Assembly: GCA_964551975.1 (NCBI GenBank)
Contig: CAZKFI010000012.1
Coordinates: 1-42,123 of the forward strand
Reading direction: 5' to 3'
Length of the DNA: 42,123 bases
From: REEB426 sp964551975
GTDB taxonomy: Bacteria > Actinomycetota > Actinomycetes > S36-B12
Notes under the pieces: generated by a model
The model's input: the letters and a program-made list of their open reading frames with translations, nothing else
What the model was told of the DNA's origin: nothing
Database searches by the model: none
Made by a program: the position numbers and the translations under genes
Shown here: positions 29,626 to 38,695 of the stretch, piece after piece
Position numbering within the stretch: position 1 is the stretch's first letter
How the letters are laid out: every line of letters starts with the position of its first letter

Positions 29626-29981
29626 GGCTCCGCCTGCAGTCAGAGCGTGGCTCGGCCACTGTCTGGTCCATTGCCCTGATGAGTCTGTTGGTGAGCGTTG
29701 CCATGTTCGGTTTCACCCTTGCCCAAGCGGCCTTGGCGCGTCAACGTGTTGCCACCTCCGCAGACCTGGCGGCACTGGCCGCCGCGAGTACGTGGCTAGA
29801 GCCCTGCCAGCGGGCCAGGGCGGTGGCCGAGTCGAACCGCACAGCGCTGATCACCTGCGAGGTATCCGCTTCCGGGATCGCAGTGGAGGTCGGCATGCCT
29901 GCCCCCAATCTCGTCGAACGCCTCCTACGTTGGCTCGGGAAGGAGCCGGCAGGCTTCATCGGTCGGGCACGCGCGGGCTAA
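29622..29981 (+). CDS. TadE/TadG-like protein (Rv3654c family)
   Basis: A 119-residue protein with a short leader ending SERG, a prepilin-like helix (SATVWSIALMSLLVSVAMFGFTLAQAALA) and the segment RVATSADLAALAAAS that marks the actinobacterial 'helicase/secretion neighborhood TadE-like' family. Unlike TadE it lacks Glu at mature position 5 (SATVW). Two cysteines (in EPCQRA and LITCEV) could form a disulfide outside the cell. It is the last gene of the tad operon; it starts on a GTG overlapping tadE and ends 6 bp from the convergent helicase gene. Confidence 0.82.
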   Translation: MRLRLQSERGSATVWSIALMSLLVSVAMFGFTLAQAALARQRVATSADLAALAAASTWLEPCQRARAVAESNRTALITCEVSASGIAVEVGMPAPNLVERLLRWLGKEPAGFIGRARAG

Positions 29982-29987
29982 CGCAGA

Positions 29988-32282
29988 TCAGTGCACGCGC
30001 TGCGATGGGGTGAGCAAATGCAACATCTGTACCGCGGCAGCTTTATCGAGCGGCTGGTTCTGGCTCCCGCACTTGGGTGACTGCACGCAGGACGGGCAGC
30101 CATCCACGCAGGCGCAGTCAGCAATCAGATCGCGGGTAGCGGCGAGCCAGGCAGCTGCGACCTGGAAGCCGTGAGCGGCGAAGCCTGCGCCACCGGGGTA
30201 GCCGTCGTACACGAACACGGTGGGCTCACCGGTTTGCGGATGTCTGGCGATGGAGAGACCGCCAATGTCCCAGCGGTCGCAGGTGGCAAACAGTGGCAGG
30301 AGACCGATCGACGCGTGTTCAGCTGCGTGTGCAGCACCAGCTATGGCGGCAGGATCAATTCCTGCACGGGCACAATCATCCTGAGTCACCGTCCACCAGG
30401 TTGCGATGGTCTGAAGTCGTCGCTCAGGGAAATCGAGTGGCAGATTCGCCAGCACCGCCCCGGTGAGCAGGTGCCGCTTCTGATACCCGACGACCTGATT
30501 GGTCACATCCACCAACCCGGTAGTGAGGTAACCGGCGCCCATGGCCCGGTGATGGTGCTGGTCAACGATCACGACGTCACTGATCGACTGTGCGTGCGTG
30601 GTGTAGTCGACGTCCATGGGTATGACGAGGGCGATGGACTGTTCTTGGTCGAGCTGTTCAACGAGAAAGGTCGAACCTTGATGGGTGTACACGGCTCCCG
30701 GGTGCACGCTGCGGTCGGCGGCGGCCGCATCAACCGTGCCCAACAGCCGCCCGGTCGGCAGTTCAACGATCTGCACTGGCGGGCCACCACTTCCGCGTAG
30801 GTCAACCAGGTCGACTGCGCGATCTCGTCGCGTCCAGAACCACCCGGTCGGCCGCTTGCGCAGCAGCCCATCAGCCACCAATGCGTCGAGTACCTGCAGG
30901 GACTGCGGACCGAAGCGTTCAGCATCTGCCTGGTCACGAATCGGAATTTCCGCTGCGGCACAGCACAGGTGCCCACGCGCCACATGTGGGTTGCCAGGAT
31001 CGAAGGTCGATGTCTCGACCGGCGAATCCAGCAGCACTTCGGGGTGCTCAACGAGATACGAATCCAACGGATCGTCGCGAGCCATGAAGATGCCCAATCC
31101 GGGCTGCCCGGCTCGGCCAGCGCGGCCAAACTGCTGCCAGAGCGATGCCCGAGTGCCAGGCCATCCCGCCGTGATGACTGCATCCATGCCGCTGATATCG
31201 ATGCCGAGTTCGAGGGCACTGGTTGATGCCATGCCGCGAATCTCTCCGGTGCGCAACCGGTCTTCGAGTACTCGGCGCTCCTCGGGCAGGTAGCCGGCTC
31301 GGTAAGCGGCGACGGATGCGGCGAGCTCCGAATCGTCGGCTACCAGGTGATCGCGCACGTTGCCGGCAACCGCTTCCGCCTCACGACGACTCCCCACAAA
31401 GGCCAGGGTCTGGTCGCCGTTGCGAACAAGAAACTCCATGAGTTGTGCCGCCTGCGAACTCACCGATGGTCGGTCGCTCTCGCTGGGTACCTGCCACAGG
31501 CCAATCCAACGCTCCGAGCGAGGTGAGCCGTCCTCGCTGACTGCGGTGACGGGACGGCCGATCAGGAGTTCGCCGAGTGTCATCGGATCAGCCAGGGTTG
31601 CCGAGAGGGCCATGACTCGGGGCTGTGCGCCGTAATGCTCCGCAATCCGAAGCAAGCGGCGCAACACCATTCCTATGTGCGCACCGAACAGCCCTCGGTA
31701 GGCGTGACACTCATCGACGATGATCAGCCTGAGTCCGCGAAATAGGCGCGCCCAACGTTCATGCTGAGGCAGCATCGAGAAGTGCAGCATGTCTGGATTG
31801 GTGAGCACCCAGTTGGCATGTTGTCGAGCCCAGGTCCGCTCCTCGGCGTTGGCATCGCCATCAACGGTTGCGGCCCGCAACCAAGGCAGCTGCAGTGAGC
31901 CGAGGTTTCGGTACTGATCGTGCGCCAGGGCCTTGGTTGGCGCCAGGTAGCAGACGCTCCCGGCTGCCTCCGCCCGCAGCGCGGTCAAACCAACCATGAG
32001 GTACGCCAGTGACTTTCCGGAGGCGGTACCCGTAGCGAGGATGCAGTCACGCCCGGCATGCACAAGGCACGCCGCCCGCACCTGGTGACTCCAGGGTTCG
32101 GCTATGCCGCGGCGCTGGATCGCGCTCAGCACTTCCGGGTGTAGCCAGTCCGGCCACTCAGCAGTTTGCGCACCACGCGCCGAGTGGCGCCTGATGTGTC
32201 GAAGGCAACCAGGAAAAGCATCTTCGATGGCGGCCAGGTGCACCCGTGAAGCAGGGCCCGGTGGCCCACTCAAACTCGCCAT
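29988..32282 (-). CDS. DEAH-box-type helicase with C-terminal DUF1998 zinc region (Rv3649-like)
   Basis: A 764-residue superfamily-2 helicase. Motif I ILATGTASGKSLAY, motif II DECH (IIVDECHAYRGLFG), motif III ALSATLADP, motif V STSALELGIDISGMD and motif VI QQFGRAGRAGQ. The C-terminal third holds the DUF1998-type cysteine cluster CACVDGCPSCVQSPKCG near residue 740. It belongs to the MrfA/Hrq1-related group, which acts in DNA repair (MrfA in mitomycin repair in Bacillus). It lies tail-to-tail with the tad operon, as in the 'helicase/secretion neighborhood' of other actinobacteria; why they stay adjacent is not known. A TAGCGT hexamer lies 8 nt before the ATG. Confidence 0.92.
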   Translation of the reverse strand: MASLSGPPGPASRVHLAAIEDAFPGCLRHIRRHSARGAQTAEWPDWLHPEVLSAIQRRGIAEPWSHQVRAACLVHAGRDCILATGTASGKSLAYLMVGLTALRAEAAGSVCYLAPTKALAHDQYRNLGSLQLPWLRAATVDGDANAEERTWARQHANWVLTNPDMLHFSMLPQHERWARLFRGLRLIIVDECHAYRGLFGAHIGMVLRRLLRIAEHYGAQPRVMALSATLADPMTLGELLIGRPVTAVSEDGSPRSERWIGLWQVPSESDRPSVSSQAAQLMEFLVRNGDQTLAFVGSRREAEAVAGNVRDHLVADDSELAASVAAYRAGYLPEERRVLEDRLRTGEIRGMASTSALELGIDISGMDAVITAGWPGTRASLWQQFGRAGRAGQPGLGIFMARDDPLDSYLVEHPEVLLDSPVETSTFDPGNPHVARGHLCCAAAEIPIRDQADAERFGPQSLQVLDALVADGLLRKRPTGWFWTRRDRAVDLVDLRGSGGPPVQIVELPTGRLLGTVDAAAADRSVHPGAVYTHQGSTFLVEQLDQEQSIALVIPMDVDYTTHAQSISDVVIVDQHHHRAMGAGYLTTGLVDVTNQVVGYQKRHLLTGAVLANLPLDFPERRLQTIATWWTVTQDDCARAGIDPAAIAGAAHAAEHASIGLLPLFATCDRWDIGGLSIARHPQTGEPTVFVYDGYPGGAGFAAHGFQVAAAWLAATRDLIADCACVDGCPSCVQSPKCGSQNQPLDKAAAVQMLHLLTPSQRVH

Positions 32283-32321
32283 TTGCCATCACGCTACGCC
32301 AGGTTGTGCCAACATGACCGC

Positions 32322-32681
32322 GTGCAACGGGGGTTTGCATGGCGCATGGACGATGTCACCCAGATGTGTCACGTCACTGTCCCTGGTGAGTTGGACCTTC
32401 ACACGGTGCGCACCCTGCTGCCCGTTCTCGACGAGGCTGCCGCCACTGGGGCACCCGTCATCGTCGATGGCACAGACCTGACCTTCCTAGATTCCACCGC
32501 CCTTTCGCACCTGCACCGGCATCATCAGGCGGCCGTGCAGCGCGGAGTGCCGTTCGTCCTGGCGGTGCAACACCCTGCTGTGCTGAAGTTGCTGCGCATC
32601 ACTGGGCTTGCCGATGTCATCCCAGTATTCGCGGATTTGGACGCAGCCACGACCCATGTCCGATTCAGTAACGACTCCTGA
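32322..32681 (+). CDS. STAS-domain anti-sigma factor antagonist (BldG/RsbV-like)
   Basis: A 119-residue single STAS domain. The phosphorylatable serine is in TFLDSTALSHL, preceded by VPGELDLHTVRTLLPVLDEAA and followed by the conserved RITGLADVIPVFADLDAA. In the unphosphorylated form such proteins bind an anti-sigma kinase and free its sigma factor. The position between the helicase and hppA is that of Streptomyces bldG (SCO3549), but the kinase gene that follows bldG there is missing. GTG 32322 is chosen because it gives a full STAS N-terminus and CAACAT lies 6 nt upstream; ATG 32346 would cut the first strand. Confidence 0.82.
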   Translation: MQRGFAWRMDDVTQMCHVTVPGELDLHTVRTLLPVLDEAAATGAPVIVDGTDLTFLDSTALSHLHRHHQAAVQRGVPFVLAVQHPAVLKLLRITGLADVIPVFADLDAATTHVRFSNDS

Positions 32682-32751
32682 CAGCCCTGGACCGCAACGG
32701 GGGTACCCATCTGCGTAGACTCAGCCGTCGAATTCCGGCTTGAGGAGACCC

Positions 32752-35061
32752 ATGTTCGAACTGACCGGCAGCAACCTCGTCACCGTCGTGGCCGTGGCGG
32801 TGATCGCCTTGGCCGCTCTTCTGGTCGCCGGTGTTCTGGTTCGCCAGGTGCTCGCCGCCAGCGAGGGCACCGATCGAATGAAGGAGATCGCTGCTGCGGT
32901 CCAGGAAGGCGCTTCCGCCTACCTGAGTCGCCAGTTCAAGACTCTGGCCATCTTCGCCATCATCGTCTTCTTCGTCCTGTTCATCCTCCCAGCGGAAACG
33001 ATGAACGAGCGAATCGGGCGGAGCATCTTCTTCCTGGTGGGCGCGGTGTTCTCCGCGATCACCGGCTACATGGGCATGTGGCTTGCCGTACGCGGCAATG
33101 TGCGCGTGGCGGCGGCCGCTCGCGACGGCGGTGAGCAGAAGGCCATGAAGATCGCCTTCCGCACCGGTGGTGTCGCAGGCATGTTCACTGTCGGCCTCGG
33201 CCTTTTCGGCGCGGCCCTGGTCGTCCTCGTCTATCAGGGTGAGGCGCCAAAGGTCCTCGAGGGTTTCGGCTTCGGCGCTGCACTGCTGGCCATGTTCATG
33301 CGCGTGGGTGGCGGCATTTTCACTAAGGCTGCCGATGTTGGCGCAGACCTGGTCGGCAAGGTGGAGCAGGGAATTCCCGAGGATGACCCCCGCAATGCGG
33401 CCACTATCGCGGACAACGTCGGCGACAACGTCGGCGACTGCGCGGGCATGGCCGCTGACCTGTTCGAGTCCTACGCGGTCACCCTGGTTGCGGCATTGAT
33501 TCTGGGCAAGGCTGCCTTCGGCACCCTGGGTCTGGTGCTCCCACTGGTTATTCCGGCGATTGGTGTCATCACCGCCGTGATCGGAATCTTCGCGGTCGCA
33601 CCTCGTGCCTCGGATCGTTCCGGAATGTCTGCCATCAATCGTGGCTTCTTCATATCTGCGGTCATATCAGCCGTGCTGGTCATCGGGGCAGTCTTCTTAT
33701 GGGTTCCCGCAGATTGGGCGGGGATCACTGCGATTGGCGGCCTTGACGCCGAGGCGCTGAGCATCGGTATCAGTCCGCGCATCTTCGTCATTGGGGCAGT
33801 GTTTATCGGCATCATTCTTGCTGCGGTCATTCAGCAGCTCACTGCCTACTTCACCGAGACCAACCGACGACCGGTTGATGACGTGGCAAAGACCTCGCTT
33901 ACCGGCCCAGCCACCGTGATCCTGTCGGGTATCTCCATTGGCTTGGAGTCTGCGGTGTACTCGGCCCTGCTAATCGGCCTTGCCGTTTACGGTGCGTTCC
34001 TTCTCGGTGGCGGATCGGTGTTGCTCGCACTGTTCGCGATCGCGCTGGCAGGCACCGGCCTACTCACCACCGTCGGCGTCATTGTGTCGATGGATACCTT
34101 CGGGCCGGTTTCCGACAATGCCCAGGGCATCGCCGAGATGTCCGGCGATGTGCACGGCGAAGGCGCCGTGGTGCTCACCCGTCTGGATGCTGTGGGTAAC
34201 TCGACCAAGGCGATCACCAAGGGCATCGCCATCGCCACCGCCGTACTTGCGGCAACCGCACTGTTTGGTTCGTTCAGAGACGCAGTGGTCGGCGCTTTTG
34301 CGGCGGCAGACGTCGATCTCGAGGCGACGTCGGGCGATATCTACAACCTCCTGCAGTTCGAAGGTGTGCTCGATGTTGCCAACCCGAGCAACCTTGTCGG
34401 CCTCATCATCGGCGCCGCAGTGGTGTTCCTGTTCTCCGGGCTGGCCATCAATGCCGTGTCGCGCGCAGCGGGCGCCGTCATCTTCGAGGTGCGTCGTCAG
34501 TTCCGTGAGATTCCCGGCATCATGGATGGATCAGCCAAGCCTGAGTACGGCAAGGTTGTCGACATCGTGACGCGCGATTCGCTGCGGGAGCTAATCACGC
34601 CAGGTCTGCTCGCTGTGCTGACGCCCATCGCCGTCGGATTCGGGCTGGGTGTCGGTGCCCTGGGCGCCTATCTGGCTGGCACCATCGCAACCGGTGTGCT
34701 GATGGCGGTGTTCCTGTCAAACTCCGGTGGAGCCTGGGATAACGCCAAGAAGTACGTCGAGGACGGTCACTTCGGCGGTAAGGGTTCTGAGGCCCATGCC
34801 GCGACCGTCATCGGTGACACCGTGGGCGATCCGTTCAAGGACACCGCTGGCCCCGCGATCAACCCGCTGATCAAGGTGATGAACCTGGTGGCGTTGCTGA
34901 TCGCCCCGGCGGTGGTAACCCTGTCCATCGGCACCGGCGCCAACCCGGTCCTGCGCTGGGTGATCGCGGTTGGTGCGGCACTGATCGTGGTGGTTGCAGT
35001 CATCATCTCCAAGCGGCGTCCAATCGCCGTGGGTGATGTGCCTGACACCGCGTCGGTGTGA
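32752..35061 (+). CDS. hppA: Membrane proton-translocating pyrophosphatase, K+-independent type
   Basis: Couples hydrolysis of pyrophosphate to proton pumping. 769 residues, about 16 TM helices. Pyrophosphate-site motifs EDDPRNAATIADNVGDNVGD and GDTVGDPFKDTAGPAINP are intact, as is the central VSMDTFGPVSDNAQGIAEM. The subtype-determining position reads GNSTKAITKG with lysine K486; a Lys here (instead of Ala) marks potassium-independent enzymes. GAGGAG 4 nt before the ATG supports the start. Upstream is a 70-bp spacer after the STAS gene with a TAGACT hexamer (32715-32720); downstream is a long hairpin. Confidence 0.96.
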   Translation: MFELTGSNLVTVVAVAVIALAALLVAGVLVRQVLAASEGTDRMKEIAAAVQEGASAYLSRQFKTLAIFAIIVFFVLFILPAETMNERIGRSIFFLVGAVFSAITGYMGMWLAVRGNVRVAAAARDGGEQKAMKIAFRTGGVAGMFTVGLGLFGAALVVLVYQGEAPKVLEGFGFGAALLAMFMRVGGGIFTKAADVGADLVGKVEQGIPEDDPRNAATIADNVGDNVGDCAGMAADLFESYAVTLVAALILGKAAFGTLGLVLPLVIPAIGVITAVIGIFAVAPRASDRSGMSAINRGFFISAVISAVLVIGAVFLWVPADWAGITAIGGLDAEALSIGISPRIFVIGAVFIGIILAAVIQQLTAYFTETNRRPVDDVAKTSLTGPATVILSGISIGLESAVYSALLIGLAVYGAFLLGGGSVLLALFAIALAGTGLLTTVGVIVSMDTFGPVSDNAQGIAEMSGDVHGEGAVVLTRLDAVGNSTKAITKGIAIATAVLAATALFGSFRDAVVGAFAAADVDLEATSGDIYNLLQFEGVLDVANPSNLVGLIIGAAVVFLFSGLAINAVSRAAGAVIFEVRRQFREIPGIMDGSAKPEYGKVVDIVTRDSLRELITPGLLAVLTPIAVGFGLGVGALGAYLAGTIATGVLMAVFLSNSGGAWDNAKKYVEDGHFGGKGSEAHAATVIGDTVGDPFKDTAGPAINPLIKVMNLVALLIAPAVVTLSIGTGANPVLRWVIAVGAALIVVVAVIISKRRPIAVGDVPDTASV

Positions 35062-35085
35062 CCCTGGCCACAATTTGGCGACTTT

Positions 35086-35132
35086 GCGAACGGTTTGGTG
35101 CCACAGAACTGCCGAGGCACCAACCGTTTCGC
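35086..35132 (+). terminator. Long bulged hairpin after hppA
   Basis: Left arm GCGAACGGTTTGGTGCC (35086-35102) and right arm GGCACCAACCGTTTCGC (35116-35132) pair over 16 bp with two single-base bulges and a 13-nt loop. It begins 24 nt after the hppA stop and has no U-tract. It is a likely intrinsic terminator. The rest of the 213-bp spacer to topA (35133-35274) shows no gene. Confidence 0.65.
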
Positions 35133-35274
35133 CACGCCGTCGGCGTCCGTGACTTGACATCAGGGTGCCCCATCCGGCCACACTCCTCGGGGATCGGGCC
35201 GGCTCACCCGCCGGCGCGCAACCTGCGATGGGCTTAGGCGTGCTTCATCGCACCACTGCGACATAGGGGATGCG

Positions 35275-38022
35275 TTGGCGGGTAAGACCCTGGTGATCGT
35301 CGAGTCACCGGCGAAGGCGAAGAAGATCGCCGGCTACCTGGGGCCGGAGTTCACCGTGCTTGCCTCCGTCGGTCATATTCGCGACCTTGCCTCCAAGGCC
35401 TCGGAGCTGCCTGAGACCGACCGCAAGAAGCCCTGGGCCAAGCTCGCGGTCAACGTCGACGATCGTTTTCAACCGCATTACGTCATCCATGAGAACAAGC
35501 GCGCAACGATCAACGACCTGAAGAAGGCACTGAAAGAGGCCGACGAGCTGCTCCTGGCCACTGACGAGGACCGCGAAGGCGAAGCTATCGCCTGGCACCT
35601 CCAGGAGGTCCTCAGGCCGAAGATCCCGGTCCACCGCATGGTCTTCAACGAGATCACCCCAGAGGCGATTGCCGAAGCGGTAGCGCACCCCCGCGACCTG
35701 GATATGCAACTCGTCGATGCTCAGGAAACTCGACGTATCGTCGACCGGCTCTACGGCTACCCGGTGTCCGAGGTGCTGTGGAAGAAGATCGGCCGCGAGG
35801 CTCGATCGGCAGGGCGCGTGCAGTCGGTGGCGGTCCGGCTGGTGGTCGATCGTGAGCGTGAGCGCATCGCATTCCGTTCCGCCGGGTACTGGGACATCGT
35901 TGGCGATTTTGTTCCCGGCAACTTCGATGCCCGCCTCACCGCAGTCGACTCGGTGCGTGTGGCGACCGGCCGCGACTTCGACGATGCCGGCAAGCTCAAA
36001 TCACAGGGCGTTGTCGTCCTAGACGAGGTGCGCGTCACGACCCTGGTGCAGGGCCTGGCTGAGGTGACCTTCCAGGTGCGGTCGGTGGTGCAAAAGCCCA
36101 GTGAGCGCTCACCGAAGGCCCCCTTCATGACCTCCACCCTGCAGCAAGAGGCGGCGAGCCGATTGCGCTGGGGATCCCAGCGCACCATGCGCATCGCACA
36201 GAGCCTGTATGAGAACGGCTACATCACCTACATGCGCACGGACTCACAGACACTGTCCGAGCAGGCCCTCACCGCGGCCAGGCGCCAGGTCGTGGAGCTC
36301 TACGGGCAGGAGTACCTACACCCGCAGCCGCGTACTTATGACAAGAAGGTGAAGAACGCCCAGGAAGCACATGAGGCGATTCGGCCGGCAGGGGAGTCCT
36401 TCCGCACACCAGGTGAACTCGCCGGCGAACTCAACACCGACCAGTTCGCGCTCTACGACCTCATCTGGAAGCGCACCGTTGCCTCCCAGATGGTCAATGC
36501 CAAGGTCGCCACCACCACCGTCAAATTGGGTGCGGTTACCGCAGACGGCACTGATACGGAGTTCACAGCATCCGGAACTGTCGTGGTCTTCCCCGGCTTC
36601 TACGCGGCCTTGCGTGATCTCACTGAAGAAGAAGCCGATGAAGATCGTGAGCGCGAACTACCAAGCCTCGCGGAAGGAGACAGCCTCCGGGCAACGGCGC
36701 TACGTCCGGATGAGCACCGGACCAATCCACCGGCCCGCTACACCGAAGCTTCGTTGGTCAAGGCGCTGGAGACCCTGGGTATCGGTCGCCCGTCCACCTA
36801 CGCGTCGATCATGTCAACGATCCTGGACCGCGGCTATGTCTGGAAGCGCGGCTCCGCTTTGGTGCCCAGCTTCACGGCTTTCTCTGTGGTCCGATTGCTC
36901 GAGGAACACTTCCGCGAGCTGATCGATTACCAATTCACCGCAAATATGGAAGAGATCCTCGATCTCATTGCCAATGGTGAGACTGATCGCCTGCAACAGC
37001 TGGAGGCGTTCTGGCGCGGCGGTGAGGGTATGGCCGGAAGATTCCCGGGCGTCAAACCGCTAACCGAAGACCTGGCCGCGATCGACGCACGACAGATTGC
37101 GACGAGTCCGATTGCTGGCACGGATGCAGTCCTGCGCGTGGGACGCTACGGCGCATATGTCGAGCGCGGCGAGCAGCGGGCCAATATTCCGGCAACACTG
37201 GCCCCCGACGAACTTGATGCCGCGAAGGCCGAAGAACTGTTGGCCATGCCCAGCGGTGACCACGAATTAGGGACCGATCCTGATACCGGTCTGCAGATCG
37301 TGGCCAAGACTGGTCGGTACGGCCCGTATGTCACCGAAGTCCTTCCCGAAGGTTCCCCGAAATCGGCCAAGCCGCGCACCGCATCACTGTTTGCCGAGAT
37401 GACGACTGACACGATCTCGTTGCAGGAAGCCCTGCGGTTGTTGAGCCTGCCCCGCATCGTTGGCGTTGATCCCGAAACCGGTGAGGAGATCACCGCGCAG
37501 AATGGCCGTTACGGTCCGTATCTGCTGCGCGGCAAGGAGTCCCGCACCCTGACCAGCCAGCCAGAGATCTTCACAGTAACGCTGGAACAGGCCCAGGCAC
37601 TCTTTGCTCAGCCCAAGCAACGGCGCGGTCGCGGACAGGCGCAAGCGCCCCTGCGTGAGGTGGGCGTGGATCCCACGACCGGTAAGCCCATCGTGGTCCG
37701 GGACGGCCGCTTCGGTCTCTACGTCACCGATGGTGAGACCAACGCATCACTGCGGTCGGCCGACGACCCAGAAACCATCAGCGTTGAGCGCGCGAGTGAT
37801 CTGCTTTCAGAACGTCGCGCGAAGATCGCACTCGAGGGTCCGCCGGCACCGACGACTCGTCGGACGGTGAAGGCGAAGAAGGCGCCCGCCAAGAAAGCGG
37901 CCCCCGCAAAGAAGGCTGCGAAGCGCACCACAAAGAAGACGGCGGCGACTAAGGCACCGGTGGAATCTGTGCCACCGGCTAGTCCGGTTACGGTCGAGCC
38001 GGTACCCGCTGGTTCCGCCTGA
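35275..38022 (+). CDS. topA: DNA topoisomerase I
   Basis: Relaxes negative supercoils. 915 residues. The Toprim domain has VIVESPAKAKKIAGYLG and ATDEDREGEAIAWHL; the catalytic tyrosine is Y319 in GYITYMRTDS. The C-terminus lacks zinc fingers and instead has four repeats with the core GRYGxYV (VGRYGAYVERG, TGRYGPYVTEV, NGRYGPYLLRG, DGRFGLYVTDG), typical of actinobacteria. A Lys/Ala-rich basic tail (KAKKAPAKKAAPAKKAAKR) follows and aids processivity in relatives. The start is a TTG with GGGGA 4 nt upstream; no better start exists in frame. The tmk ATG follows 1 nt after the stop. Confidence 0.97.
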   Translation: MAGKTLVIVESPAKAKKIAGYLGPEFTVLASVGHIRDLASKASELPETDRKKPWAKLAVNVDDRFQPHYVIHENKRATINDLKKALKEADELLLATDEDREGEAIAWHLQEVLRPKIPVHRMVFNEITPEAIAEAVAHPRDLDMQLVDAQETRRIVDRLYGYPVSEVLWKKIGREARSAGRVQSVAVRLVVDRERERIAFRSAGYWDIVGDFVPGNFDARLTAVDSVRVATGRDFDDAGKLKSQGVVVLDEVRVTTLVQGLAEVTFQVRSVVQKPSERSPKAPFMTSTLQQEAASRLRWGSQRTMRIAQSLYENGYITYMRTDSQTLSEQALTAARRQVVELYGQEYLHPQPRTYDKKVKNAQEAHEAIRPAGESFRTPGELAGELNTDQFALYDLIWKRTVASQMVNAKVATTTVKLGAVTADGTDTEFTASGTVVVFPGFYAALRDLTEEEADEDRERELPSLAEGDSLRATALRPDEHRTNPPARYTEASLVKALETLGIGRPSTYASIMSTILDRGYVWKRGSALVPSFTAFSVVRLLEEHFRELIDYQFTANMEEILDLIANGETDRLQQLEAFWRGGEGMAGRFPGVKPLTEDLAAIDARQIATSPIAGTDAVLRVGRYGAYVERGEQRANIPATLAPDELDAAKAEELLAMPSGDHELGTDPDTGLQIVAKTGRYGPYVTEVLPEGSPKSAKPRTASLFAEMTTDTISLQEALRLLSLPRIVGVDPETGEEITAQNGRYGPYLLRGKESRTLTSQPEIFTVTLEQAQALFAQPKQRRGRGQAQAPLREVGVDPTTGKPIVVRDGRFGLYVTDGETNASLRSADDPETISVERASDLLSERRAKIALEGPPAPTTRRTVKAKKAPAKKAAPAKKAAKRTTKKTAATKAPVESVPPASPVTVEPVPAGSA

Positions 38023-38023
38023 C

Positions 38024-38665
38024 ATGACTCATCAGGGCGCCTTCATCGTCTTCGAGGGCGGTGAAGGTGCTGGAAAGAGCACCCAGGAGCGACTCCTTGC
38101 CGAGCACCTCCTCGCCCAGGGGTGCCACGTCCAGCGCAGCAGGGAACCTGGTGGCACCCTTGCCGCGGAACGTATTCGCGAAATCTTGCTCGATCCCGCC
38201 TCGGCGGGTCTGGATCCCCGCGCCGAGGCACTGCTCTTCGCAGCAGCGCGCGGCGATCACGTCGCCCAGGTCATCCGGCCTGCCCTCCAGGCAGGTGCCA
38301 TCGTCATCTGCGATCGCTACCTGGACTCCTCGGTTGCCTACCAGGGCTACGGCAGGCAGATGGATCCCAACCGGATCCGAGAGCTGAGTCTGTGGGCGAC
38401 TGCTGGTTTGACCGCTGACCTGACCATCATTTTGGACATCGATCCTCGGCAGGGCCTGGCGCGAGTCGCGAATCCGGATCGCCTTGAGGCCGAACCCCTG
38501 GAGTACCACGATCGAGTGCGCAACGGCTTTCTCGCGATCGCCGCAGCGCAGCCCGAACGCTACGTGGTGATTGATGCCACTCAACCCCCGCAGGTCATTG
38601 CTGACCAGATCGCCTTGCGCGTTGATCAACTCCTCGCCGTTGTACGCACCACTTCCGCGGACTAA
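38024..38665 (+). CDS. tmk: Thymidylate kinase
   Basis: Phosphorylates dTMP to dTDP. 213 residues. P-loop FEGGEGAGKSTQ at the N-terminus, the DR[YH] motif CDRYLDSSVAYQG, and the lid region around RVANPDRLEAEPLEYHDRV. Order and length are typical. It is separated from topA by one base and from holB by 30 bp, so topA-tmk-holB are probably co-transcribed, as in Streptomyces (SCO3543-3541). Confidence 0.96.
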   Translation: MTHQGAFIVFEGGEGAGKSTQERLLAEHLLAQGCHVQRSREPGGTLAAERIREILLDPASAGLDPRAEALLFAAARGDHVAQVIRPALQAGAIVICDRYLDSSVAYQGYGRQMDPNRIRELSLWATAGLTADLTIILDIDPRQGLARVANPDRLEAEPLEYHDRVRNGFLAIAAAQPERYVVIDATQPPQVIADQIALRVDQLLAVVRTTSAD

Positions 38666-38695
38666 TGTCCTGTCGCCGGTTGAAGTGGAGGGTGC

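Noticed and set aside
30171..31293. Long plus-strand ORFs opposite the helicase gene
   Set aside because: High-GC antisense frames; translations are Arg/Pro/Ser-rich without recognisable domains, whereas the minus strand has all helicase motifs.
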